DNA of 64,000 nt from Methylorubrum thiocyanatum. GTDB lineage: Bacteria; Pseudomonadota; Alphaproteobacteria; Rhizobiales; Beijerinckiaceae. The stretch spans positions 248,001 through 312,000 of the forward strand of contig JACJIB010000006.1 of assembly GCA_014138645.1 (NCBI GenBank), written 5' to 3'. Below the pieces are notes generated by a model. That model ran no database searches. It worked only from the letters and a program-made list of their open reading frames with translations, and was not told where the DNA came from. Positions 1 through 7,414 of this stretch are shown one piece after another (position 1 is the first letter of the stretch; every line of letters starts with the position of its first letter). The position numbers and the translations under genes were made by a program.

Positions 1-366
1 TCCGAGGCGGCCCTGCCGCTCCTGCGCACCCTGACCCTGCCGTCGGATGCCAACCTCAACGGCGGCGTGTTCGGCGGCTGGATCATGGCCGAACTCGACA
101 AGGCCGCCGGGCTCCTCGGGATGCGGCGCTCGCAAGGGCCCTGCACCACGGTCGCGGTGGAGAACCTGCGCTTCGTCGCGGCGCTCAAGGTCGGCGAGGA
201 ATTCTCGGTTTTCGGGCAGGTCGAGGCGGTCGGCCGCAGCTCGATGCGGCTGCGGCTCGAAGGCTTCGCCGCCGCGCCCGCGGGGGGAGAGCGGCGGCGC
301 GTCGTGGAGGCGCTGTTCGTCTCGGTGGCGCTCGATGACGCGGGGCGGCCGCGGCCGGTGCCGTGA
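1..366 (+). CDS. Acyl-CoA thioesterase, hotdog fold (5' end missing)
   Basis: The reading frame is open from the first base, so the true start lies outside the window. The visible 121 residues carry the YciA/BACH-type thioesterase signature: the PSDANLNGGVFGGWIM stretch, with Asp and Asn in the usual active-site segment, then a conserved Ala-Glu-Leu-Asp helix. Family members hydrolyse acyl-CoA in the cytoplasm and usually have about 130-150 residues, so only about 10-25 residues should be missing. It converges on the MarR gene and is separated from it by a double hairpin. The natural substrate cannot be told from sequence. Confidence 0.85.
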   Translation, partial: SEAALPLLRTLTLPSDANLNGGVFGGWIMAELDKAAGLLGMRRSQGPCTTVAVENLRFVAALKVGEEFSVFGQVEAVGRSSMRLRLEGFAAAPAGGERRRVVEALFVSVALDDAGRPRPVP

Positions 367-371
367 GCGGC

Positions 372-414
372 GTCAGGGCGCTGCCCTGACACCCCGCCAA
401 AGGGCTCGCCCTTT
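372..414. repeat. Tandem hairpins between convergent genes
   Basis: Two perfect stem-loops follow each other: an 8-bp stem (GTCAGGGC/GCCCTGAC, 3-nt loop) and a 7-bp stem (AAAGGGC/GCCCTTT, 2-nt loop). They fill the gap between the thioesterase stop and the MarR stop, so they may act as a bidirectional terminator. From memory, similar 'AAAGGGCTCGCCCTTT' units are dispersed in intergenic regions of Methylobacterium-like genomes; that is recollection, not something tested here. Confidence 0.55.
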
Positions 415-424
415 CCGGAACCCG

Positions 425-940
425 TTACGCGCGGGTTCGGCGGCGGGGCTCGACCCCGGCTTGCGCCGAGCGCTTGAGCCGGGCGAGGCCGTCCGTCAGC
501 GCCGCGATCTCACCGTCCGAGAGGCCGGCGAACAGCTCTTCGATCCAGGCATTGTGCGCCTCCGCCATGGTGCGGAAGGCGGCGCGGCCCGCATGCGTGA
601 GGCGGATGATCTGGACCCGCCGGTCCGTCGGCGAGGGCTGGCGGGTGATGTAGCCGCTGGCCAGGAGCTTCTCGACCACCGCCGTCACGTTGCCGGCCGA
701 GACCATCAGGAGCTTCGACGCCTCGCCGAGCACCAGCCCGTCCTCGGCCTTGTCGAGCTGGGCGAGCAGGTCGAAGCGCGGCAGCGTGAAATCGAACTGC
801 TCGCGCAGGCGCGAGCGGATCTCGTTCTCGATCAGCGTGGTGCAGGTGAGAAGGCGCAGCCACGCGCGGACCGCCGTGCGCTTATCCCGCCCTTCGGCCT
901 CCACCGGCAGACCGCCTTCCCCCGTCTCACCCAATGCCAC
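425..940 (-). CDS. MarR-family transcriptional regulator
   Basis: About 172 residues with a winged-helix MarR core: an N-terminal helical dimerisation part, the FDFTLPRFDLLAQLDKAEDG segment before the recognition region, then the SAGNVTAVVEKLLASGYI recognition helix and the TDRRVQIIRLT wing. The start is uncertain: in-frame GTG codons exist at 991, 940 and 904; 940 is chosen because a purine-rich GGGCCGGGA precedes it. It lies directly downstream of, and in the same direction as, the flavin monooxygenase gene, so it probably controls the aromatic acyl-CoA genes here. MarR proteins of such clusters often respond to the CoA thioester; that is family knowledge, not shown here. Confidence 0.8.
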   Translation of the reverse strand: MALGETGEGGLPVEAEGRDKRTAVRAWLRLLTCTTLIENEIRSRLREQFDFTLPRFDLLAQLDKAEDGLVLGEASKLLMVSAGNVTAVVEKLLASGYITRQPSPTDRRVQIIRLTHAGRAAFRTMAEAHNAWIEELFAGLSDGEIAALTDGLARLKRSAQAGVEPRRRTRA

Positions 941-1020
941 GATCCCGGCCCTGCCCGCGCCCCCGCGGTCATCAGCCCGATTTCGCGGCACAACGCAAAC
1001 GCGGGCCGCCGCGCCGGCCC

Positions 1021-3411
1021 TCACGATGCGTCCTGCGCAGCCGGCAACCGCAGCTCGGCCCGGGTCTTCGGACGTCCACGCAGCTTGAGGTCTTCGAAAT
1101 CGGCCCGCTCGCGGACCGAATTGCGGAAGATCTGGTCCTTGCCCGGCGCGTATTGCGGCGGGCAGTGGATCCCGTCCGCCCCGTACCAGGCGGCCGCCCG
1201 CAGGGTGAAGCCGGGATCGGCGAGGTGCGGGCGCCCGAGCGCCACGATGTCGGCTCGCCCCGCCGCCAGGATCGTGTTGATCTGGTCCGGCGTCGTGATG
1301 TTGCCCACGCACATCGTCGCGGTGCCCGCCTCGTTGCGGATGCGCTCAGCGAAGGGCGTCTGGAACATCCGCCCGTAGAGCGGGCGCGCGGCGCTCACGG
1401 TCTGGCCGGTGGAGACATCGACGAGATCGACCCCCGCCTCGCGGAACGCGCCCGCGATCGCCACCGAATCCTCCGGCGTCAGGCCGCCCTCGGCCCAGTC
1501 GGTCGCCGAGACGCGCACCGACATCGGTTTGTGCGGGGGCCAGGCCGCCCGCATCGCCGCGAAGACTTCGAGGGGGAAGCGCAGGCGGTTCTCGAGGCTG
1601 CCGCCGTACGCATCGGTGCGCCGGTTGGTGAGCGGCGAGAGGAAGCTCGCCAGCAGGTAGCCGTGGGCGCAGTGCAGTTCCAGCATGTCGAAGCCCGCCC
1701 GCGCGGCGCGCTCGGTGGCGGCGACGAAGTCGGCGGTCACCGCCGCCATGTCGGCGCGGTCCATCGCCCGCGGCACGGTGCTGTCGGGATAGTACGGAAG
1801 GGGCGAGGCCGACATCACCTCCCAGCCGCCCTCCGCGAGCGGCCGGTCGATGCCCTCCCACATCAGCTTGGTCGCGCCCTTGCGCCCGGCATGGCCGAGC
1901 TGCAGGCAGAACTTCGTGCCGGAATTGGCGTGCACGAAATCCACGATGCGGGTCCAGGCCATCTCCTGCGCGTCGGTGTAGAGACCGGCGCAGCCCGGCG
2001 TGATGCGGGCGTCGCGCGAGACGCAGGTCATCTCGGTGAACATCAGGCCGGGGCCGCCGATCGCCCGCGCGCCGTAATGGACGAGATGCCAGTCGCCGGG
2101 CACGCCCTCCTGCGCCGAGTACATGCACATCGGCGACATCGCGACCCGGTTCGGGACCACCATCTCGCGTAAACGCAGCGGCTGGAACATCGGCGCGGCG
2201 GGCCGGTCGAGGGAGACGTCGAAGCCGGCCCGGCGCACGCCCTCGGCGAAGACGCGGTCCATCCGGGCGACGAAGTCCGGGGCGCGCAGGCGCAGGTTGT
2301 CGTAGGTGATCGCCTTGGCGCGGGTCATCGCCCCGAAGGCGAACTGCACCGGCTCGAAATCGAGGTAGCGGGCCACGTGCTCGAACCAGACGAGGGAGAC
2401 GTCGGCCGCGTGCTGGGTCTTCTCGACTTCCTCGCGCCGGCCGCGCTCGAACTGGGCGAGTGCCGCCGGAACCTCGGCCTCGGTCACCAGCGCCTCGTAG
2501 AGCGCGATGGCGTCCTCCATGGCGAGCTTGGTGCCCGAGCCGATCGAGAAATGGGCGGTGGCCTTGGCGTCCCCCAGCAGCACCCGGTTGCCGCGCACCC
2601 AGCGGGCATTGCGGATCATCGGGAATTGCCGCCAGATCGAGCGGTTGGTGAGCACCGGATGATCGCCGAGGAAGTCGGCGAAGATCCGCTTCATCAGGGC
2701 GGCCGAGCCCGCCTCGTCGAGCTGCGCGAGTCCCGCGCGCTCGAAGGTGTCGGGATCGGTCTCGAACACCCAGGTCGAGCGGTCGCGCTCGTACTGGTAG
2801 GCGTGGGCGATGAAAGGCCCCCATTCCGTTTCCCGGAACAGGAAGGTGAAGGCGTCGAGCGGCCGGGTCGAGCCCATCCAGGCGAAGCGGTTCGGCCGCA
2901 GATCCACCGTCGTGCCGAAATGCTCCGCGTGGCGCTGGCGGTAGGCGCTGTTGATCCCGTCGGCCACCACGACGAGGTCGTGGTCGTCGAACGCCTCCGC
3001 GTCGGCCTCGGTCTGGAACACCATCGCGACGCCGAGCGAGCGGGCACGCTCCTGCAGGATGGTGAGCAGGGTCGAGCGGGCGCAGCCGCAGAAGCCGTTG
3101 CCGCCGATGCGGTGGACCTCGCCCTTCACGTGGATGGCGATGTCGTCCCAATAGGCGAATTCCTGGGTGATGCGGGCGTAGCTCTCGGCGTCGTAGCGCT
3201 CGAAGATGTCGAGGGTGGCATCGGAGAACACCACGCCGAATCCGAAGGTGTCGTCGGGGCGGTTGCGCTCGTAGACGGTGATGACCGCGTCCGGGAAGCG
3301 CTTCTTGACCAGGATCGCGAGGTACAGGCCCGCGGGGCCGGCCCCGACCACCGCGATGCGCAGGGCGGCGCGCGCGTCCCTGCCGGCGATCCCGTCGGTG
3401 AACTCCCCCAT
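1021..3411 (-). CDS. 2-Aminobenzoyl-CoA monooxygenase/reductase-type fusion (salicylyl-CoA 5-hydroxylase family)
   Basis: A 796-residue two-domain flavoenzyme. Residues about 15-390 form a class A flavin monooxygenase (GAGPAGLYLA FAD motif near the start, GDAKATAHFSIGSGTKLAMED late in the domain). Residues about 405-780 form an old-yellow-enzyme NADH:flavin oxidoreductase (PNRVAMSPMCMYSA, LELHCAHGYLLASFLSP with paired His, GGSLENR). This architecture is that of Azoarcus 2-aminobenzoyl-CoA monooxygenase/reductase, which hydroxylates and reduces the aromatic ring, and of enzymes annotated as salicylyl-CoA 5-hydroxylase. The divergent 2-aminobenzoate-CoA ligase favours the first role. The ATG at 3411 is chosen because GGAGGG precedes it by six bases. 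Confidence 0.88.
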   Translation of the reverse strand: MGEFTDGIAGRDARAALRIAVVGAGPAGLYLAILVKKRFPDAVITVYERNRPDDTFGFGVVFSDATLDIFERYDAESYARITQEFAYWDDIAIHVKGEVHRIGGNGFCGCARSTLLTILQERARSLGVAMVFQTEADAEAFDDHDLVVVADGINSAYRQRHAEHFGTTVDLRPNRFAWMGSTRPLDAFTFLFRETEWGPFIAHAYQYERDRSTWVFETDPDTFERAGLAQLDEAGSAALMKRIFADFLGDHPVLTNRSIWRQFPMIRNARWVRGNRVLLGDAKATAHFSIGSGTKLAMEDAIALYEALVTEAEVPAALAQFERGRREEVEKTQHAADVSLVWFEHVARYLDFEPVQFAFGAMTRAKAITYDNLRLRAPDFVARMDRVFAEGVRRAGFDVSLDRPAAPMFQPLRLREMVVPNRVAMSPMCMYSAQEGVPGDWHLVHYGARAIGGPGLMFTEMTCVSRDARITPGCAGLYTDAQEMAWTRIVDFVHANSGTKFCLQLGHAGRKGATKLMWEGIDRPLAEGGWEVMSASPLPYYPDSTVPRAMDRADMAAVTADFVAATERAARAGFDMLELHCAHGYLLASFLSPLTNRRTDAYGGSLENRLRFPLEVFAAMRAAWPPHKPMSVRVSATDWAEGGLTPEDSVAIAGAFREAGVDLVDVSTGQTVSAARPLYGRMFQTPFAERIRNEAGTATMCVGNITTPDQINTILAAGRADIVALGRPHLADPGFTLRAAAWYGADGIHCPPQYAPGKDQIFRNSVRERADFEDLKLRGRPKTRAELRLPAAQDAS

Positions 3412-3461
3412 CGCACCCTCCGAAGCCGTCCGCGCGCCGATCGGCCCGCAATATGCTTCAC

Positions 3462-3501
3462 GCTTAAAACATCTTGCGGAAACCGGCAAGATGTTTTAAG
3501 C
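3462..3501. promoter_or_regulatory. 40-bp inverted repeat, probable operator
   Basis: Two perfect 16-bp arms (GCTTAAAACATCTTGC and its complement) flank an 8-base spacer. The repeat sits in the 147-base gap between the divergent monooxygenase and CoA-ligase genes, is AT-rich compared with its surroundings, and has no U-run on either side. This placement suits a shared operator for the MarR regulator encoded nearby better than a terminator. The link to that protein is inference. Confidence 0.6.
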
Positions 3502-3558
3502 CTAAATCATTCCGGCGAACAAAGGCGTCCGCCCGGAACCGAACGTGAGGGCCTCATC

Positions 3559-5253
3559 GTGGATGCAATGTCCAAGCCCGCCGCCGAGCCCGTCGACACC
3601 TTCGCCCGCGACTCGCTGCCCGCGCGCGACGCTTGGCCCGACCTGATCTTCGCGCTCCCGGAGCTGCGCTATCCGCGCCGCCTGAACTGCGTGACACCGC
3701 TCCTGGACCGCTGGATCGCGGAGGGGCGCGGCCACGCCCTCTGCCTGATCGGCGAGCACGAATCGCTGACCTACCGGCAGCTCTTCGAGCGGGTGAACCG
3801 CATCGCCAACGTGCTGGTGAACCAGCTCGGGCTCAAGCCCGGCAACCGGGTTCTGCTGCGCTCGGGCAACACGCCGATGATGGTGGCCGCCTATCTCGCG
3901 GTGCTGAAGGCGGGGGGCGTCGTGGTGGCGACCATGCCGCTGCTGCGGGCGCGGGAGATCGCCTACCCGCTCAACAAGGCGCAGATCCGCCTCGCGCTAT
4001 GCGACCACCGCCTCGCCGAGGAGATGGAGGGCGCCCGCGCCCACGCGCCGGACCTGGAGCGGGTGGTGTACTGGGGCGGCGGGCCGGATCCGCTCGAAGC
4101 GCTGATGGCGCGGGAAAGCCCAGTCTTCACCGCCGCCGATACCGCCGCCGACGATGTCTGCCTCATCGCCTTCACCTCCGGCACCACCGGCGAGCCGAAG
4201 GGGGCGATGCACTTCCACCGCGACCTGCTGGCGATCTGCGACACCTATGCCCGCCACGTGGTCCGGGCCGGGCCGGAAGACCGCTTCATCGGCTCGGCTC
4301 CCTTCGCCTTCACCTTCGGGCTCGCGATCATCCTGTTCCCGATGCGCGTCGGCGGCTCCGCGGTGGTGCTGGAACGGGCCGGTCCCGAGGATCTCGCACT
4401 GGCGATCGGGCGTGAGCGCGCCACGGTCTGCTTCACCGCGCCGACCGCCTATCGGGCCATGCTGGCCAAGCTCGCCGGTTTCGATCTCTCGTCGCTGCGC
4501 CGCTGCATCTCGGCGGGCGAGTCCCTCAGCCGCGCCACCTTCGAGGCCTGGAAGGCGGCGACCGGCTTGACCCTGCTCGACGGCATCGGCGGCACCGAGA
4601 TGCTGCACATCTACCTCGCCTCGCCGGAGGAGGAGGTGCGCCCCGGCGCCACCGGCCGGCCGGTGCCTGGCTACGAGGCGCGGGTGGTGGACGAGCACGG
4701 CCACGAGCTGCCGCCCGGCACGATCGGACGTCTCGCCGTGCGCGGCCCGACCGGCTGCCGCTACCTCGCCGATCCGCGCCAAGCCAAGTACGTGATCGAC
4801 GGCTGGAACTATCCCGGCGACAGCTACCTCATGGATGAGGACGGCTACTTCTGGTATCAGGCGCGCTGCGACGACATGATCGTCGCCTCCGGCTACAACA
4901 TCTCCGGGCCGGAGGTGGAGGCCGCGCTGCTGCGCCATCCGGCCGTGCTCGAATGCGGCGTCGTCGGCGCCCCCGATCCCGCCCGCGGCACCATCGTCAA
5001 GGCCTATGTCGTCGCCGACCCCGGTCTGCGGGCGGATGCCGGCCTCGCCAAGGCGCTGCAGGATTTCGTGAAGGCCGAGATCGCCCCCTACAAGTATCCG
5101 CGCGCCATCGCGTTCGTCGCGGACCTGCCGAAGACGGCCTCGGGCAAGATCCAACGCTTCGAACTGCGGCTGCGCGCCGTCGCCGAAGCCGAGCGGGACG
5201 CGGCGGAGGCGGAAGAGGCGTCGGTCGCCTCGGCCGTGGCGGTATCGGCGTGA
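3559..5253 (+). CDS. abmG: 2-Aminobenzoate-CoA ligase
   Basis: ANL-superfamily adenylating enzyme of about 564 residues. It shows the P-loop-like AFTSGTTGEPKG (A3), a YFWYQARCDDMIVASGYN hinge region (A7-A8) and the C-terminal PKTASGKIQR lysine motif (A10). The whole chain resembles aerobic 2-aminobenzoate-CoA ligases (anthranilate + ATP + CoA to anthraniloyl-CoA, AMP, PPi). A GTG at 3559 is taken as start because GAGG lies eight bases upstream; an ATG nine bases later is possible. It opens a plus-strand operon and its stop overlaps the next start by four bases (GTGA). Benzoate or salicylate as substrate cannot be excluded. Confidence 0.88.
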   Translation: MDAMSKPAAEPVDTFARDSLPARDAWPDLIFALPELRYPRRLNCVTPLLDRWIAEGRGHALCLIGEHESLTYRQLFERVNRIANVLVNQLGLKPGNRVLLRSGNTPMMVAAYLAVLKAGGVVVATMPLLRAREIAYPLNKAQIRLALCDHRLAEEMEGARAHAPDLERVVYWGGGPDPLEALMARESPVFTAADTAADDVCLIAFTSGTTGEPKGAMHFHRDLLAICDTYARHVVRAGPEDRFIGSAPFAFTFGLAIILFPMRVGGSAVVLERAGPEDLALAIGRERATVCFTAPTAYRAMLAKLAGFDLSSLRRCISAGESLSRATFEAWKAATGLTLLDGIGGTEMLHIYLASPEEEVRPGATGRPVPGYEARVVDEHGHELPPGTIGRLAVRGPTGCRYLADPRQAKYVIDGWNYPGDSYLMDEDGYFWYQARCDDMIVASGYNISGPEVEAALLRHPAVLECGVVGAPDPARGTIVKAYVVADPGLRADAGLAKALQDFVKAEIAPYKYPRAIAFVADLPKTASGKIQRFELRLRAVAEAERDAAEAEEASVASAVAVSA

Positions 5254-5747
5254 ACGCCCCGGCGCAGGCATCCTCACGCGCGGCCCCGCCCGTCCGGGTG
5301 GATCAGGCCGGCCTGTTCGGGGCGCCGGTGCGCGTGCGCTTCTCGCACTGCGATCCGGCCGGGATCGTCTACTTCCCGCGCTGGTTCGACCTCCTGAACG
5401 GCGTGGTGGAGGACTGGTTCGGGCAGGCGCTCGGCCTCGATTATCGCGGCTTCCACCAGACCCGCGGCATCGGTCTCGGCTATGCCCGCGCGGAGGCCGA
5501 CTTCCTGCGGCCCGGCTTCTGGGACGACCGCCTCGACGTCTTCGTTCGGGTCGTGCGGGTCGGGGGCGCCGCGCTCGACCTCGGCCTCACAGGCTTTCGC
5601 GGCGATGAGCCGGTGCTTGCCGCCCGCCTCGTCATCGTCACCACCGACCTCAGCCAACGCTGCGCCATCCCGCTGCCTGAAGACCTGCGAGCGGCGGCGG
5701 AGCGCTACCGCGACGCCTGCCACCAAGACCCGATCGGGGAGACCTGA
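5250..5747 (+). CDS. 4-Hydroxybenzoyl-CoA thioesterase-like hotdog protein
   Basis: About 165 residues with the 4HBT signature VRFSHCDPAGIVYFPRWFD near residue 30; the Asp in CDPAG is the catalytic residue in Pseudomonas-type 4-hydroxybenzoyl-CoA thioesterase. The GTG start overlaps the ligase stop in GTGA, which points to translational coupling. In this operon it would release free acid from an aromatic or alicyclic CoA thioester, either as a housekeeping step freeing CoA or as part of the pathway. The exact substrate is unknown. Confidence 0.85.
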   Translation: MNAPAQASSRAAPPVRVDQAGLFGAPVRVRFSHCDPAGIVYFPRWFDLLNGVVEDWFGQALGLDYRGFHQTRGIGLGYARAEADFLRPGFWDDRLDVFVRVVRVGGAALDLGLTGFRGDEPVLAARLVIVTTDLSQRCAIPLPEDLRAAAERYRDACHQDPIGET

Positions 5748-5750
5748 CCC

Positions 5751-6173
5751 TTGAGCACGATGACCGAAGCCCTCCGTCCCGGCGCCGAGGTGCTGCAACC
5801 CGCCGGCTGGCCGGTGCCCCGCGGCTACGCCAACGGCATGGCCGCCAGCGGCCGCCTCGTGGTCACCGGCGGCGTCGTCGGCTGGGATGCGCAGGAACAC
5901 TTCCCCGAGGGCCTCGTCGCGCAGGTGCATCAGGCGCTGCGCAACATCCGGGCGATCCTGGCCGAGGCCGGCGCCGAGCCGCACCACCTCGTGCGGCTGA
6001 CATGGTACGTCACCGACATGGACGCCTACCTCGACGCCCGGCGCGACCTCGGCGGCATCTACCGCGACGTGTTCGGCCCGCATTTCCCGGCCATGGCGCT
6101 CGTGCAGGTGGTGCGTCTGGTCGAGCCGTCGGCGCTGGTCGAGATCGAGGCGACCGCGGTGGTCCCGGCATGA
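5751..6173 (+). CDS. RidA-family enamine/imine deaminase
   Basis: About 140 residues of the YjgF/YER057c/UK114 fold, with GRLVVTGGVVGWDAQ near residue 35 and a C-terminal VVRLVEPSALVEIEATAVV strand carrying the Glu typical of the family. Translation may begin at TTG 5751 or at ATG 5760. RidA proteins hydrolyse reactive enamines/imines; some family members are 2-aminomuconate deaminases. The product of 2-aminobenzoyl-CoA monooxygenase/reductase is an enamine (2-amino-5-oxocyclohexene carboxyl-CoA), so a deaminase in this operon makes chemical sense. That assignment is inference from position. Confidence 0.85.
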   Translation: MSTMTEALRPGAEVLQPAGWPVPRGYANGMAASGRLVVTGGVVGWDAQEHFPEGLVAQVHQALRNIRAILAEAGAEPHHLVRLTWYVTDMDAYLDARRDLGGIYRDVFGPHFPAMALVQVVRLVEPSALVEIEATAVVPA

Positions 6174-6213
6174 AAATCGGCATGAAACCCGGCATGAGCC
6201 CCGGAGCCGGACG

Positions 6214-7056
6214 ATGACGCCCGCCGAGCGCGACCGGCTGGACCGCGAATACAACGCCCGCGCCAGCGTCCCGAGCTTCGAGGCCGAGTACGCGCGCTAC
6301 GTCGCGGCGAGCACGCGGGCGGTGTCGAGCCTGGAGCGGGTGGCGGACCTCGCCTACGATCCGGCCTCGGGCCAGACCCTCGACCTCTATCCCGCCGGCC
6401 GCGGCAGCCCGCTCTTCCTCTGGATCCACGGCGGCTACTGGCGCGCCCTGTCGAAGGACGACAACGCCTTCCCGGCGCTCGGCCTCGTGCCGAACGGCGT
6501 CTCGGTGGCGGTGATGAATTACGGGCTCGCCCCGGCGATCCACCTCGACGAGATCGTGCGCCAGACCCGCGCGGCGCTCGCGTGGCTCCACGCCAATGCC
6601 GGCCGCTACGGGCTCGACGCTCGCCGCCTCCATATCGGCGGCTCCTCGGCCGGCGGTCATCTCGGCGGCATGCTGCTGGCCGAGGGCTGGCACGCCGGCT
6701 TCGATCTTCCCGAAGACGCGGTGGCCACCGCGCTGCTGCTGTCCGGCCTGATGGATCTGGAACCCCTGCGCCACACCCACATCAACGGCTGGATGGGGCT
6801 CGACGCGGCCGCCGCCCGCCGCAACAGCCCGCTCCACCTGATCCCCCGGCGATCGGAGAGCCTGCTCCTGTCCTCCGTCGGCGGCCTGGAGAGCGACGCC
6901 TTCAAGGCGCAGACCTCCGCCTTCACGGACGCCTGGACCGGCGCCGGGCACGCCGCGCGCCGGATCGCCATGCCCGGCTACAACCATTTCGACATCGCTC
7001 TCAGCCTGAGCGAGGTGGGCGGGACGCTCGCGCGCGCGGTGGCCGCCGCCTGCTGA
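6214..7056 (+). CDS. Alpha/beta hydrolase, kynurenine formamidase-like
   Basis: 280-residue alpha/beta hydrolase of the arylformamidase/BNA7 type: oxyanion-hole HGGYW near residue 71, nucleophile elbow GGSSAGGH near 146, and a C-terminal GYNHFD carrying the catalytic His. Kynurenine formamidases split N-formylkynurenine to kynurenine and formate on the route from tryptophan to anthranilate. That fits a cluster for anthranilate use, although tryptophan dioxygenase and kynureninase are absent from the window. A related carboxylesterase activity is the main alternative. It is the last gene before a hairpin terminator. Confidence 0.8.
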   Translation: MTPAERDRLDREYNARASVPSFEAEYARYVAASTRAVSSLERVADLAYDPASGQTLDLYPAGRGSPLFLWIHGGYWRALSKDDNAFPALGLVPNGVSVAVMNYGLAPAIHLDEIVRQTRAALAWLHANAGRYGLDARRLHIGGSSAGGHLGGMLLAEGWHAGFDLPEDAVATALLLSGLMDLEPLRHTHINGWMGLDAAAARRNSPLHLIPRRSESLLLSSVGGLESDAFKAQTSAFTDAWTGAGHAARRIAMPGYNHFDIALSLSEVGGTLARAVAAAC

Positions 7057-7098
7057 CGCCGCGGCGCGTCTCGGTTCCTGTTTCTCAGTCAACGAAGC

Positions 7099-7126
7099 AC
7101 CCGGCCCGCCCTGCGGACCGGGTTTT
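7099..7126 (+). terminator. Rho-independent terminator of the anthranilate operon
   Basis: A hairpin (ACCCGG, one mismatch, CCGC; 3-nt loop; GCGG, CCGGGT) runs into TTT, 43 bases after the formamidase-like stop codon. Confidence 0.65.
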
Positions 7127-7414
7127 CGCGTCATGCGGTCCTTTCTTGAAGTCGTGATGCGAGCAAACCCTGCCTACACCGCAAGCAACCTGCTCAATAT
7201 CTTGCATCCGCACAGGTCATCGTGCGGCGCGCGATCGACGCAACCGCGCGGATGCGTCGAAAATCACGACAATATTGGTGTTTTCCTCACATTGCTGCGC
7301 AATGCGGATAGTCGGAACGCGTTCAGGATAGCTCTGCTGGCCGGCTCGCATGACATTTCCTGCACGGATTCCGCACGCCCCGCACGGGGCGTCCATGGAG
7401 AGGGGTGTCGGAGC
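7127..7414. other. Intergenic region upstream of the flavin monooxygenase
   Basis: About 290 bases without a convincing gene. The GC content drops between about 7180 and 7350, as expected for a promoter region. An open frame runs through it in phase with the monooxygenase but lacks family similarity, and GGAGAGG before the ATG at 7415 supports the later start. Confidence 0.5.

Noticed and set aside
47..1378. Long plus-strand frame of 443 codons at the window start
   Set aside because: It is antisense to the MarR gene and the end of the monooxygenase; its translation is Arg/Pro/Ala-rich without any family motif.
2377..3558. Upstream in-frame extension of the CoA ligase gene
   Set aside because: The extension is antisense to the monooxygenase and crosses the 40-bp inverted repeat; a ribosome-binding site and the family's N-terminus support the start near 3559.
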